Assembly: GCA_012862575.1 (NCBI GenBank)
Contig: BLSF01000037.1
Span: forward strand, 124,001-188,000
Direction: 5' to 3'
DNA: 64,000 nt
Source: Parietichytrium sp. I65-24A
Lineage: Eukaryota > Sar > Bigyra > Thraustochytrida > Thraustochytriidae
Shown: in pieces, positions 23,841 to 35,006 of the stretch
Layout of the letters: the number at the start of each line of letters is the position of its first letter
How positions within the stretch are numbered: position 1 is the first letter of the stretch
Position numbers and translations under genes: made by a program
Notes under the pieces: generated by a model
The model's input: only the letters and a program-made list of their open reading frames with translations
What the model was told of the DNA's origin: nothing
Databases searched by the model: none

Positions 23841-26800
23841 TCAGTCTGTGCTGGTACAGGTCCAAGGGTCAGAGCTGCATGTCTCACACGTGGACATGTC
23901 TGGCAAAGAGTATGGTCCATCATCCGTGTAGGTTGTGTGAACAGCTCCTTGCTTGTCGACAAATGGAAGGCACTGAGGAAACCAAGGAATGTCCGGAAGC
24001 AGCGGATGTTGAACGCCATCTGGAACTGCGTCCGAGAAAAGCCCGATCAACCCCGGACACCTCGAGCATCTTGGAACTTCGGCGATGACTTCGTCCCAAA
24101 CGTATGATCGAGCGGTCGTCACCATGCTCCAAAACTCGGAGCAACTGCTTGAGCACCATTTGGAGCATGCCAGACTTGCGAAACCGATGGAATGCTCAAA
24201 GCAGCCTTGCTCCGGGGGATTTCGGCTCTTGAAAAAGTTGTTTTTGAACGCAGAAGGCAGCTTGAGAACGCAAGCCTTTAAGCTCGCCGTCATGAATCGC
24301 GGCTGGCCATTGACATCTTCAACAAGATAATCTAGCGAGTCCCTGATCTTTTCGTACTGTTTGCCAGTGAAAGCAGCTACAGCGTCAAAGGAGACACTAT
24401 TTTTGTAGTAAGTCTGCGCGGCATAAAAGTAAAGCAAGGCGACAGGCCAGTTCCCTTTGGGAGCAGACTTGAACGCCCAGTCAAGGCCGGCTTTGAGGTA
24501 CGCCCCAACGATGTCAGGTCTGCCCAACTTGGTGTGCCTGAGCGTGGCCTTTTTTAGTGCGAGCCACGCAAAGTTTTTCGAATTCCTGGGGCCCATGAAC
24601 TCCAGGGAGAAGGTGCCCAGTTTGCCAGGTATTGAAGGGCCGTAGTCCGAAGCGGTTTGCGTCATGCCAAGGTCCCCCCGCAACGGCGAAAAAGCATAAG
24701 GCAACTTTTTCTCCCTGCACTGAAATTGAACTTGGAGGTCCACGCCGTTAAGCTTGTCGCCTGTCTGCCCCAGCATCCCATTGCGCATGTAGTAATCCCT
24801 GCCGGCACCACATGTGAGGTCCAGGTACGTGTAAAAGTCCGTGGACGAGATCCTGAATTCGACCAAGGCCACCTTGGCGTTGGCAATGTCCGAACCCGCA
24901 GGAAACAACGTCATGGACACGGTCTTGGCCGTGTACGTGAGGTGCCTGGAGGCTCCCGGAGGCAGGGCCTGCGCCGTGTAGTAATTGGGATGGTACGCCC
25001 CGGGCACAACTGCGGCGGTGTTCATGCCGCAGCAGAACGTTCTCTGGTCATCAAATCGCGGCGAGGAAGTGTACTTTGGTTTCCACATCGCCGATGACTT
25101 CTTTATGCGCACTACAGACAACATGGGTGGCGCCCTGCAGTCCGCAACCGTCAGGCACGCATTCTCAAACTCCTCCTCGGACAGCAGCTTCACATCCACC
25201 GTAAACGGTTCCTGGTTATCTTCGCTCGCAGAGGCCAGTCTATCCTCCGCGGACCCTGTTTCATCGTCCGCTTCGCTCGGTGCCGTCCCCGACGTCGCCT
25301 TCGCCGGGTAGGAGCTGCCCGTGAGCGGGAGGCTGGGACAGATCTCCGCGTGCTTCCACCTCAGGTCCGTTATCGTGGCGTCCCCGGCCAGGGGTCCCCG
25401 CAGGTCCCCAGAGTACTCCCACAGGAGCGCGGACTTGCAGTCCATCTCCTGGCACCCTCCGGACGCGTCCCACGTGCAGCGCGACGCCGCGCACGACTCC
25501 TGGTCCGCGTACACCCCGCACGACTCCACGCGGAGACCGGTGGACCGCGTCGGGAAACCTGTGGGGGACAGCGTGGTGGGACTCGCTGTGGGGATGCGCG
25601 TGGGACGCGCCGTGGGACGCGACGTGGGCGCCTTGGTGGGACGCGACGTGGGCGCCTTGGTGGGACGCTTCGTGGGACGCGCCTTGGTGGGACGCGACGT
25701 GGGCTCCTTGGTGGGATTCTTTGTGGGGAACTGCGTGGGACTCGGGGTCTGGACCAGCGGCGGCGGCGGGTCCGGGGTCCCCGTCGGGTTCTCCGTTGGG
25801 TTCTGCGTCGGGTTCTGCGTGGGGCTCTCCGTTGGGTTCTGCGTCGGGTTCCGCGTCGGGTTCTGCGTGGGGCTCTCCGTTGGGTTCTGCGTCGGGTTCT
25901 GCGTGGGGGCCACTGTGGGAACCTTTGTGGGGCTCACTGAGGGAGCGTCGGAAGGGCTAGGTGTGGGGGCGTTGGTGGGGGGTGTGGGCGCCATCGTCGG
26001 GGACGCCGTCGGAGGTGTGGGGGACGCCGTGGGACTGGCCGTGGGCGCGTTTGTGGGAACTGTGGGGGACGCTGTGGGGAAAGACGTGGGCGAAGTTGTG
26101 GGGGACACGGAAGGAGCCGGGGTCGGGGACACCGTCGGGGACCGAGATGGCGACCTAGTCGGAGAGTCGGTGGGCGCATGCGTCGGGGACACTGTGGGCG
26201 ACTTGGTGGGGGACACAGTGGGACTTTGCGTCGGAGACACTGTGGGCGAATTGGTCGGAAGCGGCGTGGGACTGAAGGTTGGCGAAATGGTGGGGGAAAC
26301 AGAGGGGCTGGTAGTCGGAGAAGAGGTAGTGGGCGAACTGGTCGGGTCAAGTGTGGGGCTGGCAGTGGGCGAGGACGTGGGGGAGACGGTGGGGACGCCA
26401 ACGTCTCGGTCGCCACGGAAGAGCATGCAAAAGCCGCCGCCAAACGGAAGGGAGACAGTGAGAGGGTCGCCTTCCACGATGACCCCGCTGTCCACGGTGA
26501 TATTCCGTGTGGAGACGGCGAATAACTCACGGTTCGTGGTGTCGGCGGCTATCGCCACTTTTTGTGAGTACTGTGTCGGTACCTCGGGCCCGGCCGTGCT
26601 GATGTAACCATCCCCGTCTCCGTCTGAGAATATGGTAATTTCGTACTCCGATGTGACGTACACTGGGACGAACTTGAAGACGTCCACAGTCAGATTTCCT
26701 TCAACGCTTGCAAGGCCGCAGGTCAGGTAGTTTGGCCCGAGCTTCTTCGTCATCACGATGCTCTTGCCGACGTCCCCGTCCACGAATGTCTCTTCTGGAG

Positions 26801-28508
26801 CTAAGTAGGGAATCATCATCTTGAGCAGCTCTAACAAGACTGGCTTTCTCTCGTATGCCTCGTCGGAGTCTATCAGAGTCTGTACCCCAGAGTAGAAAAG
26901 GTGCACTTGAGCGAGTTGCGACATCACGGTTGACGAGATCTGCCGAGGGGTCTTGTCGCGCAAAATGTACGAATCAATGTCGAACATGCCTGCTGAACGA
27001 TCCACGGGACCAGCCAAGTGTTGTATGTATGGAAAGCTTACGAGCTGGATCGGCGTTGTTGCGTGTGGCTTCTTCGGAAAGTCTAGCTGTGAGTCCGTGT
27101 ACTCGGTACTCATATAATTTGGGTACGTCCGCTCCCAGCCGCTGGGCTTTGGCGCCTCGTGGACGAGGTACACGAGTTCGTAATAGGCAGCGCGCTTGAT
27201 CACGCGCTGCATTTCAGCGTATACATTGCGAATGTTGCTTTTAGAGTTTGTCGCAAAGCCGTGCTTGATGCCTTTCACACCCCACTCGTGCCAGGTGCTA
27301 AAAACTTGGTCCAAGTCCTCCTTCGCGAGGACCGCAAGGTCGGCGTACAAAATTACTCCCACGCCTACTGATTGTGCGTACTCTGCCAGCGTCTTCACGT
27401 CGAGAGCTTCTAGATTTGTCAAGTCCCCGGTTTTTGACTCAAGCTCCTCGCCGTACCATCCGTCGTCGATAAGAAAATACTGGATGCCGTGTTGACCGCA
27501 GAACGAGATGAGCTTTTTGCAAGAGTCCATATCAAGCTCGTACTCTGACCCATCTGTAGCGACTTGTCCACGAACGCGAAATTCCCAGGTTGAAAATCCA
27601 GGCACCAGCCATTCTGCGAATGTTTGACCACTCACCGACAACTCCGATGATTCCGGGGGGTTCAGGTTTCTGACTAGGTCCGAAGTAATCAAACCGCCTG
27701 CCGTATCCGAAATTATGACGGTCCTCCAGGCTGACTCAAAGCTTGCAGATGCACTTATGCCGAAAAACGACTCCATTCTTAGCTGATTGCCATTCACCAC
27801 GCTGGGTACGACCCCTTCCGCCAAGGTCAAATTGGCCTCGTGAAAGGCCAAGTAAATATCGCTTTCCTCTGCCGAATATTTCAAGGTCACTGGCGTATTG
27901 GCGTCCTTCCCCTTCGTGGCAACACTGCCCAGCGCGTCATCCAAGGCAGAGAGAGCGACTGGCCCTATAAATTCCTTCCATCCTCTAGCAGCCCACGAAG
28001 TGATATCCGGATCTGGAAGCATATAAGAGCTTTTCTCGTACATGCCCCGACCCGACGATGACTCTGCAATTCGATACTTGAAAGCGAACCCATCGTCGAA
28101 CACCCTAAAATAAATCGTCACGGCGCCACAGTTCGTCAACGTGACATCTGCAACGAGCTCTGTGTACTCGTTCACGGCGGTTGATCGATATCCCCAATGG
28201 ACATCATACACTTCGTAATGTGATTCAGCTTCATAGACTTTGGTGACACTGTCTATGCGACATGAGGCGTAGTTGCTTCCGGACTTTTGGAAAAGCTCAA
28301 ACTGAGTGCTGTCCAGCAATAGCTCCATGCCTGCGTATGCTGCGGTATAACTAAAACTTTCTCCAGCGGACAACTCCAATCGTATGCTCACCAGGTTGTG
28401 TTTGGATGTAATCGTGTAAACATCGGCAGCGGCCTGGCCCAGCGACGCTGCGGCCACAGCGAAAAAGAGCGCTGCGACATGCTGCGCGGATTGCCCGAAC
28501 ACATGCAT
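23841..28508 (-). CDS. secreted GH97-type glycosidase with P-T-rich linker and a Cys-rich C-terminal region
   Basis: The 1555-residue frame starts with a signal peptide (hydrophobic core [11 protein letters not shown], likely cut after about residue 28), so it is extracellular or wall-bound. Residues about 30-700 match glycoside hydrolase family 97 (alpha-glucosidase/alpha-galactosidase): [60 protein letters not shown] and [15 protein letters not shown]. In that family the inverting SusB-like enzymes carry Glu in the HE(A/P) motif and lack the Asp of retaining members; here Glu451 is present and Gly417 sits where KVDF would be, so an inverting alpha-glucosidase is inferred. Residues about 703-985 are a PTxxPT linker. 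From about 995 (C...C..C.WD...GC, PSI-like) to 1555 is a Cys-rich region I do not recognise. No introns are needed. It is convergent with NOP14. Confidence 0.88.
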   Translation of the reverse strand: MHVFGQSAQHVAALFFAVAAASLGQAAADVYTITSKHNLVSIRLELSAGESFSYTAAYAGMELLLDSTQFELFQKSGSNYASCRIDSVTKVYEAESHYEVYDVHWGYRSTAVNEYTELVADVTLTNCGAVTIYFRVFDDGFAFKYRIAESSSGRGMYEKSSYMLPDPDITSWAARGWKEFIGPVALSALDDALGSVATKGKDANTPVTLKYSAEESDIYLAFHEANLTLAEGVVPSVVNGNQLRMESFFGISASASFESAWRTVIISDTAGGLITSDLVRNLNPPESSELSVSGQTFAEWLVPGFSTWEFRVRGQVATDGSEYELDMDSCKKLISFCGQHGIQYFLIDDGWYGEELESKTGDLTNLEALDVKTLAEYAQSVGVGVILYADLAVLAKEDLDQVFSTWHEWGVKGIKHGFATNSKSNIRNVYAEMQRVIKRAAYYELVYLVHEAPKPSGWERTYPNYMSTEYTDSQLDFPKKPHATTPIQLVSFPYIQHLAGPVDRSAGMFDIDSYILRDKTPRQISSTVMSQLAQVHLFYSGVQTLIDSDEAYERKPVLLELLKMMIPYLAPEETFVDGDVGKSIVMTKKLGPNYLTCGLASVEGNLTVDVFKFVPVYVTSEYEITIFSDGDGDGYISTAGPEVPTQYSQKVAIAADTTNRELFAVSTRNITVDSGVIVEGDPLTVSLPFGGGFCMLFRGDRDVGVPTVSPTSSPTASPTLDPTSSPTTSSPTTSPSVSPTISPTFSPTPLPTNSPTVSPTQSPTVSPTKSPTVSPTHAPTDSPTRSPSRSPTVSPTPAPSVSPTTSPTSFPTASPTVPTNAPTASPTASPTPPTASPTMAPTPPTNAPTPSPSDAPSVSPTKVPTVAPTQNPTQNPTESPTQNPTRNPTQNPTESPTQNPTQNPTENPTGTPDPPPPLVQTPSPTQFPTKNPTKEPTSRPTKARPTKRPTKAPTSRPTKAPTSRPTARPTRIPTASPTTLSPTGFPTRSTGLRVESCGVYADQESCAASRCTWDASGGCQEMDCKSALLWEYSGDLRGPLAGDATITDLRWKHAEICPSLPLTGSSYPAKATSGTAPSEADDETGSAEDRLASASEDNQEPFTVDVKLLSEEEFENACLTVADCRAPPMLSVVRIKKSSAMWKPKYTSSPRFDDQRTFCCGMNTAAVVPGAYHPNYYTAQALPPGASRHLTYTAKTVSMTLFPAGSDIANAKVALVEFRISSTDFYTYLDLTCGAGRDYYMRNGMLGQTGDKLNGVDLQVQFQCREKKLPYAFSPLRGDLGMTQTASDYGPSIPGKLGTFSLEFMGPRNSKNFAWLALKKATLRHTKLGRPDIVGAYLKAGLDWAFKSAPKGNWPVALLYFYAAQTYYKNSVSFDAVAAFTGKQYEKIRDSLDYLVEDVNGQPRFMTASLKACVLKLPSAFKNNFFKSRNPPEQGCFEHSIGFASLACSKWCSSSCSEFWSMVTTARSYVWDEVIAEVPRCSRCPGLIGLFSDAVPDGVQHPLLPDIPWFPQCLPFVDKQGAVHTTYTDDGPYSLPDMSTCETCSSDPWTCTSTD
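25545..26400 (-). repeat. P-T-x-x-P-T coding repeat (linker of the GH97 protein)
   Basis: About 280 codons of four-residue S/N-P-T units, including near-identical 12-residue blocks of the [12 protein letters not shown] type, separate the catalytic and C-terminal parts. The repeat is Thr/Pro rich and probably O-glycosylated. The DNA is G/T-rich on the plus strand, which produces long spurious V-G-rich antisense frames. Confidence 0.9.
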
Positions 28509-29739
28509 GCTTTAAAAGCCTGTCAAAGCTCAAGCGCTCTACAAGATTGCGCTCGCTCGGCGGGTGGCCCGTTCGGCTTTCCTTTCAGTGCGCCGCTGCG
28601 GGAGGCCCGTTTGAGGTTCCTTTCAGGGCGCCGCTCAGTCAAAGTACTTTTGCTGCAGCGCTGCCAAAGCATTCACAGCGAGCGGGTGCTCAACTGGTGG
28701 GAGTCGCACGGCCTGAGAAGAGATGGCCGACAATATATGGGAGCCACAAGTTTAACATCTGCCCGAGCTCCCCGTCACCGCATACCAGCAAAAGCTAGCT
28801 AGCCTGTGAATGACCTGCTGATGTTACCTCAGTTCATAGCCGATTCAAATAGACCTACTCCTCACTTGCATTTTGAGAAGTGCACTTATGTGCAGTCCAT
28901 ACATTTTGATGCTCAACTTAGTCGAGTCGATAGAAATTCTGAAAGACAGTCTGCCAATCTTTCTCCCTCCTCACGTGCTCACATATACAGCTAGCTATTC
29001 GAGCCCGTCAGATCTCCTCAGAGATCTCCTCAGTCTTGAAATGGACTTACTACCATCCATCACGATTGACTGCATTCGCTCTCATGTGTCGCTTGGCTAC
29101 ACCCCTTAGCTCTTTGTGCACACCTGCGAAATAGCGTTTAGTGTGAATACTAAGTTGTGAACTGAAATGGCTCGCGTTCTCCGTTCATGATTCGAAGAGT
29201 TTCTATGCCAAAAAAATTAAAGAGCGGTTGAGGAAGAAATTTGAGTCGGACTACCAAAGACGTGCATGGGCAATGAAGGGATACAGAGGGCGATCTGGAT
29301 TCTGTCAAAGAATCGGCTCCCTCTGCCCCCGCTGCGTGCACTTCATCGTAAGCTCAGCTGTGTCAAACTGCGCCTTTTTCCTTTCTCCCTCTTCTGCAAA
29401 TTGGCCAACCCAAGCATTGTGGGAGATAGAATTGTGCAGTAAGCTGTAATAGCGATGGCCGCGATGGCCAATCGGAATACTTACAGTTGGTGTGTTGCTG
29501 TTGAATAGTTTAGCTGAATGACTGATTCTCCGTCAGATAATTGACCATAACGACAACCCCAAGCGAACTGAGAAAGAAAAAGGTGTGCTAAGTTACCATG
29601 TGCTACCCTTCGCTCCCTGCTTACCCTACGCCACGACTATCCTAACCTTAGATTTACCCTTTTGGTCTCTTTCAAAGAGTTCAGCTGAAATAGTATGCAT
29701 TGGCCTAACGAATGATAGAGCTACTTGACCGTTACCTAC
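28509..29739. other. upstream region of the GH97 gene; no supported gene
   Basis: It includes a 31-base imperfect direct repeat (28567-28597 and 28605-28635) just upstream of the GH97 start and a TATATATTG-like element on the minus strand near 28731. A plus-strand frame of 73 codons with an ATG at 28888 is too short and isolated to call. Confidence 0.5.
28567..28635. repeat. 31-base imperfect direct repeat, 38-base period, in the GH97 promoter
   Basis: Both copies share GGCCCGTT, TTCCTTTCAG and GCGCCGCT in the same order (28567-28597, 28605-28635). They lie 60-127 bases upstream of the minus-strand start codon. Confidence 0.7.
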
Positions 29740-31346
29740 TTATGGACCATGACTGGCACCGCGACAGGTGACGGTCGACAGTTGTTCCCACCAAGGTCCG
29801 TTGTTGACTATTGGTGCAGTGGTGAATGACTTGTTGCCAAAAGGTGGCACCGGCTGCAGCTTATAAAATATGTTAGCAAAACGCTCAGGCTCCCAGCCCA
29901 GCTCTGCAACCCTTCTTGGCAACTCGCTATAATGTGACTGGCGGCCGGAAACCGCCGTTTCGTCTGAATTGAAGAAAATCGGTATCGCGAAAGCTGTGTG
30001 GCATCGCAAAAGCAGAATGTCGCTTTGCTTCCTTCTGCCAAAGGTAAAATGTTTTGTTCCCGACCCCAGTATTTCATTCACTCTCGGTACTTAGGCACGA
30101 TGCCATTCCCAATTTCAGAATTTATGGAGCAGGAAACTTGAACTCCGAGGACCAACGTCTTTTTCTCATGTTGACAGGTGAGATAAATTTCGCGGTAGGA
30201 CTTTGTGGTAGACAAAGCCTGGGATTCCTCGGGAGCGGTGGGACCAATGTGATGTAAATCCACAGTGTGAGTTCGTTGGGGAAAAATTTCGAGCCGCGAA
30301 TGCGCTTTGAAATTCAACTCATTTTTTTCTTCCTTCCCGTGCTGTGGGATAAGCAAACTGACCCACCTCCGTGATCGAAAATTAAATACTGACTACCTGT
30401 ATCAGCATGATGTAGTACTTGTCCCCTGTTGCATTGAAGACAATGGATTCTGTTGCCAGCAACATAGCAAACTCCGAGTCCTCGCGGCTTTCCGCTGAGC
30501 ATCGTCACCGCGTATGACGTTCGAAACCGTTGATCGTTGTCAAATAGATCACTCGCTGCTCTTAGCATATAATTTTGGAGAAGTGTTTTCTTCCAACTTT
30601 TCTTGCATCGTTGGCGTAAGCTGCGTATGGCACTCGTCTGAGTCTGGAATTTGAGAAACCGTTATTCACAGAGACTTTTCTGTTGTGGAGGCGGACCAAA
30701 AAAATCACGTTAATTTAAATGGAGAGAAACAAGTAACGTCGAAACGCGTTTGGTGCTTTCGAAAATGATGTTAAATTTCGACCCTCAGAATCACGTGTGT
30801 AGAATAACGGTTTTTTATTGCCAGTGACCGTGGAGGTTACTGGGCGCGAGTACCATGTGAGTGCTGAAGTAGTGATTTGCAGGACGCAAGCGATGAAAAA
30901 GCCTGGGAGTGTCAATGCTTACGATGCTCTCAATCCTTCCAATTCTCAATCTTCAACTAAGCGACCTTGCACTTGGATCTAAAAAGTTGCTGCTCTCTCT
31001 GGTCAGCATGTCGCACTCGGCAGACACGTAGCGGGGCACAGTCTTGGAAATGGGAGTGGTGTAGACAATTGTGCGCCGCGATGTCGAGCATTGGTACTCA
31101 TATTTGAGCCGTAAACGAGCAGCAGGAACTCCTGAGATTTACCGTGCCAATGCTGAAGGAAGCGCGCAGCACCGGTACGAAGCACTCAAAAGATATAACC
31201 TCTTTTAAGAGACATGCGAGGATACCCGCTCGTCACGGATGAGACGTGGTATGAACACTTTTCGACTTGACAAGGCTTGCCAATATTTCCAGAAAAACAA
31301 AGCATAACTGGTCCACTCAGAACTCGCAGTCGGTAATTGTTCGGCT
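29740..31346 (-). CDS. probable spliced gene of unknown family (5' end unresolved)
   Basis: No single long frame covers this region, yet seven segments can be joined through GT-AG introns in a continuous phase: exons 31346-31200, 31131-30973, 30902-30738, 30643-30553, 30487-30397, 30341-30091 and 30034-29740 (TAA at 29742-29740). Introns would be 68, 70, 94, 65, 55 and 56 bases. The joined product is about 399 residues, contains blocks such as RRTIVYTTPISKTVPRYV, ALTWYSRPVTSTVTGNKKPL, LLATESIVFNATGDKYYIML and ELPRRVAELGWEPERFANIF, and shows no low complexity. The 30494 acceptor with another frame in the preceding exon is an alternative. The donors (GTTATA, GTGCAA, GTTACT, GTGATC, GTAGTC, GTACCG) are weaker than the GTAAGT of neighbouring genes, so the model may be wrong in part, or the gene decayed. 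The start lies somewhere in 31350-31800. I do not recognise the family. Confidence 0.4.
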
Positions 31347-32913
31347 CTGAAAGCAACGAGAAAACCTTTATTAACGGTCAATGGCAACAGGATCTCTGTT
31401 TGCGCCGTGGTTGATCAGCTCAATGATGTGTGTTTGAGTGAGAGAAAGCACCCTCACCACATCTCACCACCCCTTTCTTTTCCTAGACCACCCCCTTTTC
31501 ATCGCCCGCGCTTCCATTCGGTTCGACAAAGTTTTAAAAAGTATTACCTTGAAAATGTACCTCGTGCACGGATTTGAGGATCTATTCATAGTAATCCAAA
31601 TGTGCACCCGACGTCGAAACAACTCAAAGTTGGCCCTAAACTGCTTCCTTTCAATTTGCGGACCGTGAAAAAACATCCGAAATCTCATTGACAAAGGACA
31701 CTTCTTCGCCTCGCGCTGCCTCCCGACATCTCTCATGTATTTACAGTGTCAAATTCCCAGCACTCCAGAGCAGCACTTTGAAGCGCACAGCACATACTAG
31801 CTAGTCCCCGAGTACCGGCACTTCATTCGCTGCCAGCAACAGCCGCCGACTTTGACATGCTCTCTCGCAAGCAAGAGAGATGGTAAAAAGTTCTTTTCTT
31901 ACAAGTTTGAATTTGACATGAAACAAGAAAGATGCCAAGTTCAAAGTTCTTTCATTAGAAGTTGATGTTGACGCGAAACCGAAGCAAAGAAATCGAGGCC
32001 GACCGCTACAACGACAACAACAACATCAACAACAGCATTTCTTTCCTCGGCTCTTTCGCCACCGCAACCTCCGCAACCCCGCCCAGAAATCTCTCCTCAA
32101 ATTCCAGCTCATCCTTTTCCACGAATTTCGCACCGCACTTCCCGTCTCCTTTCACCAATAACTTTCTTTGCACCTCTTACCCCGCCGTTACCACTCCCGC
32201 CTAACAAACTGCCTCTCTTCCCACACCTCCAGGACAAGTCGCGGACCCCAACAGTCCCGCACGTCCCCCACAAGCTCATGCGAAACCGTCCCATCCCAGC
32301 GTCCCAGCGTCCCAGTGTCCCAGCGTCCCAGTCGCAGCGCAGTCCCCCGCAGTTGTTGTTGTTGTTGTTGTTGTTGTTGTGTTGTGTTGTGTTGTGCTGT
32401 GAGAAACGAAGAGGTTGGAGAGGAGTGAGTCGAAGATAAGAACAGTTTCGAGAGCAACGGGTGTGTGAATAGATAGAGATAGACGGTGAGTGGAAGAGAG
32501 AGTAATTACAATTGGGCACGAGGTGAGCATATCGAAAGAGAGGTTGGCTTGGAAGTGCCCAAGAAAACAAGAAAACGGGAGCTCTCTGACACTCGGACAC
32601 TCGGACAATCTGACACTGCGCGAGAATTGCGTTGAATTTCGAGAGAAGGAGATCATTCATCTTGGGTCTCCAGGGATTGGGAAAGAGAACATACTGCGTT
32701 GCATGGAATTGTGCACGTGCGTAGGTTGGATATTCTGAAAGGAGAGAGGAGACTGTGCTTTGTCAAGCTGCTCGTGTTCAAGGGCGCTGATCACGGGGGA
32801 TAGAAGCTCAGGGCTTGATTTGGTGTGGAGCACAGTTAAGGCATTGAGGCGTCGGCCGAAAATTCCGTTGTGGGATCGAAGAGGGCGTGCCCCGTTTGAG
32901 AACAAGTAGCCCG
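31347..32913. other. divergent spacer and beclin promoter
   Basis: It contains the unresolved 5' part of the minus-strand spliced gene, CAA-rich stretches near 32008-32035, and the repeat cluster 32286-32400. No other gene is supported. Confidence 0.5.
32286..32400. repeat. GTCCCAGC units, (GTT)n and GTGTT units before beclin
   Basis: About five 8-9-base GTCCCAGC/T units (32286-32338) are followed by nine GTT triplets (32352-32380) and four GTGTT pentamers (32380-32400), all 510-630 bases upstream of the beclin start codon. Confidence 0.85.
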
Positions 32914-34852
32914 ATGGAGGAGCCGAAACGTGTGAAAAAGCAGCTGCGATTTGACCTCTCCGCTCGTTGCCAACGCTGCGCAGATGTAATTCCAGCGTCG
33001 CACTCATCTTCATCCTCGCCCAGCAACTCGCCCAGCGGTGCTAAAAACACACCTCTTGCCCGCAAAGACGCATCGCCAAAGTCTGCCCGCGATCAGCTGG
33101 ACGTTGAGAATGAGTACGACGAAGAGGACGATGATTTCGGTGCCAAGCAGAGGGTTGCGACAAGTACGGAGAAGGAGGTCAAGAAAAGCGGTTCAGAACC
33201 GACCAGCCCCTTGGGGAACTTGGAGTCCGAGCACTCATTCATCCTGCTGCATGCAAGGAAGGAAGGTGAAACGGGGTCGAGGAGCAGGAGGAAGGCGAAA
33301 GCGAAGCTCGCTGCGCAGCAACAGCAGGCTGCGATGGACGACCGGCGAAACCGGCACACTGCGCACAGGAGAGAGCTTCTTGGTATTGCTTTGGGGCTTC
33401 CGATGGACGGCTCCCCCGAAAACCACCCGGAAGTGCGCATGTTGGACCCGCAAATCATGGAGCAGGGCTTTGGCGAGTCAGTGGAGTTCAAGAAAAAATC
33501 TCTCTGCGCAGACTGCCTCAGCTACGTTCAAGGCTATTTGAGGAGAGACTTTCTAGAGCAATGCCAGATGCAGCTCAACATCAAGGAGCTGGAGAAGAGG
33601 CTCGCCAAGGAGGAAGCAGAGGCAGCGTCTGCAAATGCAATGCCTGAGGACATGGTCTTGGAGGATATCGAGAGTCTCTTGAAGCGGCAAGAAAGGGTTG
33701 TTGCAGAGATGCGCAAGCTGACCCTTGCAAACGCTCAACTGGAAGAGGAGGCACGTATGGCAGACTTGGAAGAAGCTCAACTAGAAGCTACTGAAGCAGC
33801 ATTCTGGAAAGAGCTGTCACTCTGCAAGTCGGGCTTGGACGTGATCGCGGACAAGAGGGACTCTCTCGTGAATAGAATCAACAGGATGACGCGAACAATG
33901 AAGCAGCTTGCTCCAGTGCACGCTTTCAATGACGCCTTCTTCATTTGGCGAGACGACGAGTATGGAACCATAAATGGGTTTAGGCTGGGACAGCTGTTGG
34001 GCATCAGCAGATATTTGCGCAGAAAGTCCCCTGATATTTCTTTCAAGTTTCCTCCAGAGTGGGAAGAGATCAACACCGCCTGGGGTCTCAGTGCCATGCT
34101 CCTTTCTGCCATCGCACAAAGCTGCAGCTTTGAATTCTCTGGCTTTCAGATAGAGCCCATGGGCTCGCGAACGACAATCTTTCAGTACTCCGGGACAAAG
34201 ACTGGCTTTGACTATTTAAGATCTGGACTCAATCAGAACAGAAGATACCCCCTGTACATGGATCTCGCCAAGGCAAACACCGTACTGGATCGCATTGGGG
34301 GGCTTATTACAGCGCGAAACACAGTTATGGAGAACTTTAACTGTGCAATGCGTGCGTTTCTGGTGTGTCTGCATCAGTTGACCACTGTCGCAAGTAAGTT
34401 TTTGAGCCGATCGGGCTATTCGTTGTTTCTTTTCTCTGACTTGCGTGATCTTTGGATTGAATCCAGTTCAATCAAAGTGCGGGCAGAACCTCGGGTTGAG
34501 AGAAAAGATGTATGGCATCGAAATTCCTGAGGAGCAAAACTGGTTCAAGGAGTAAGTTGAGGCATTCCTCTCTTGACCACAATATGGGGCCTGTTCTAAC
34601 GCTTTAAATCTTAGTCTTCCACCGGGTTCTGCCAGGATCAACAAAAATTCAGTGGACCTCAAACACCTCCCGTCGCTGGTGTCCACCCTGTCAAGAGATG
34701 CCGCATCGGGGGTAAAATACACCTCGACTATATCCGAGTCCGATATTGAAGACTCTTACCGTTGGACTGTCGCACTTCGTCATATTCTCACGAATTTGAA
34801 GTGGCTCTTGGTGTGGTCAGTGAAGGAGAAGCGAAATCAAGTTGTGCTGTAA
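32914..34852 (+). CDS. ATG6: Beclin-1/ATG6/VPS30 homologue, three exons
   Basis: Beclin is the regulatory subunit of the VPS34 phosphatidylinositol 3-kinase complex in autophagy and endosomal sorting. Exons are 32914-34393, 34467-34551 and 34615-34852; introns of 73 and 63 bases have GTAAGT donors and CAG/TAG acceptors, the second with a CTAAC branch site. The product is 600 residues (human 450), the excess being an acidic, low-complexity N-terminal insert. Visible are CQRC (about 19-22) and LCADC, the cysteine pairs of the family, a coiled coil (FLEQCQMQLNIKELEKRLAK to FWKELS), and the BARA domain with NDAFFIWRDDEYGTINGFRLG, INTAWGLSAMLLSAIA and the C-terminal WTVALRHILTNLKWLLVW, which matches beclin closely. 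The last exon is recovered only by splicing. The upstream GTG at 32887 is not used because the ATG at 32914 (CCGATGG) is the first methionine. It is convergent with the HECT gene, 154 bases apart. Confidence 0.94.
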
Positions 34853-35006
34853 TGCAGAAGGAGTTTGCCGAAATTGTGGGCAGTTCACTCGAATGTTCAA
34901 GCTTTGTGTTCGACTCTGTGCGTGTTATCTGATCTGATCGAAAAAATTGTGTTACTTTTCATATTGTACATGCATGGGTTTCCCGAAAAAAGTAATTTTG
35001 ACTAAT

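Noticed and set aside
25321-26607. 428-codon plus-strand frame rich in V-G
   Set aside because: It is the mirror of the P-T repeat of the GH97 gene on the minus strand; the repeat keeps several frames free of stops.
28888-29109. 73-codon plus-strand frame
   Set aside because: Isolated, short, no family likeness and no splice partners found.
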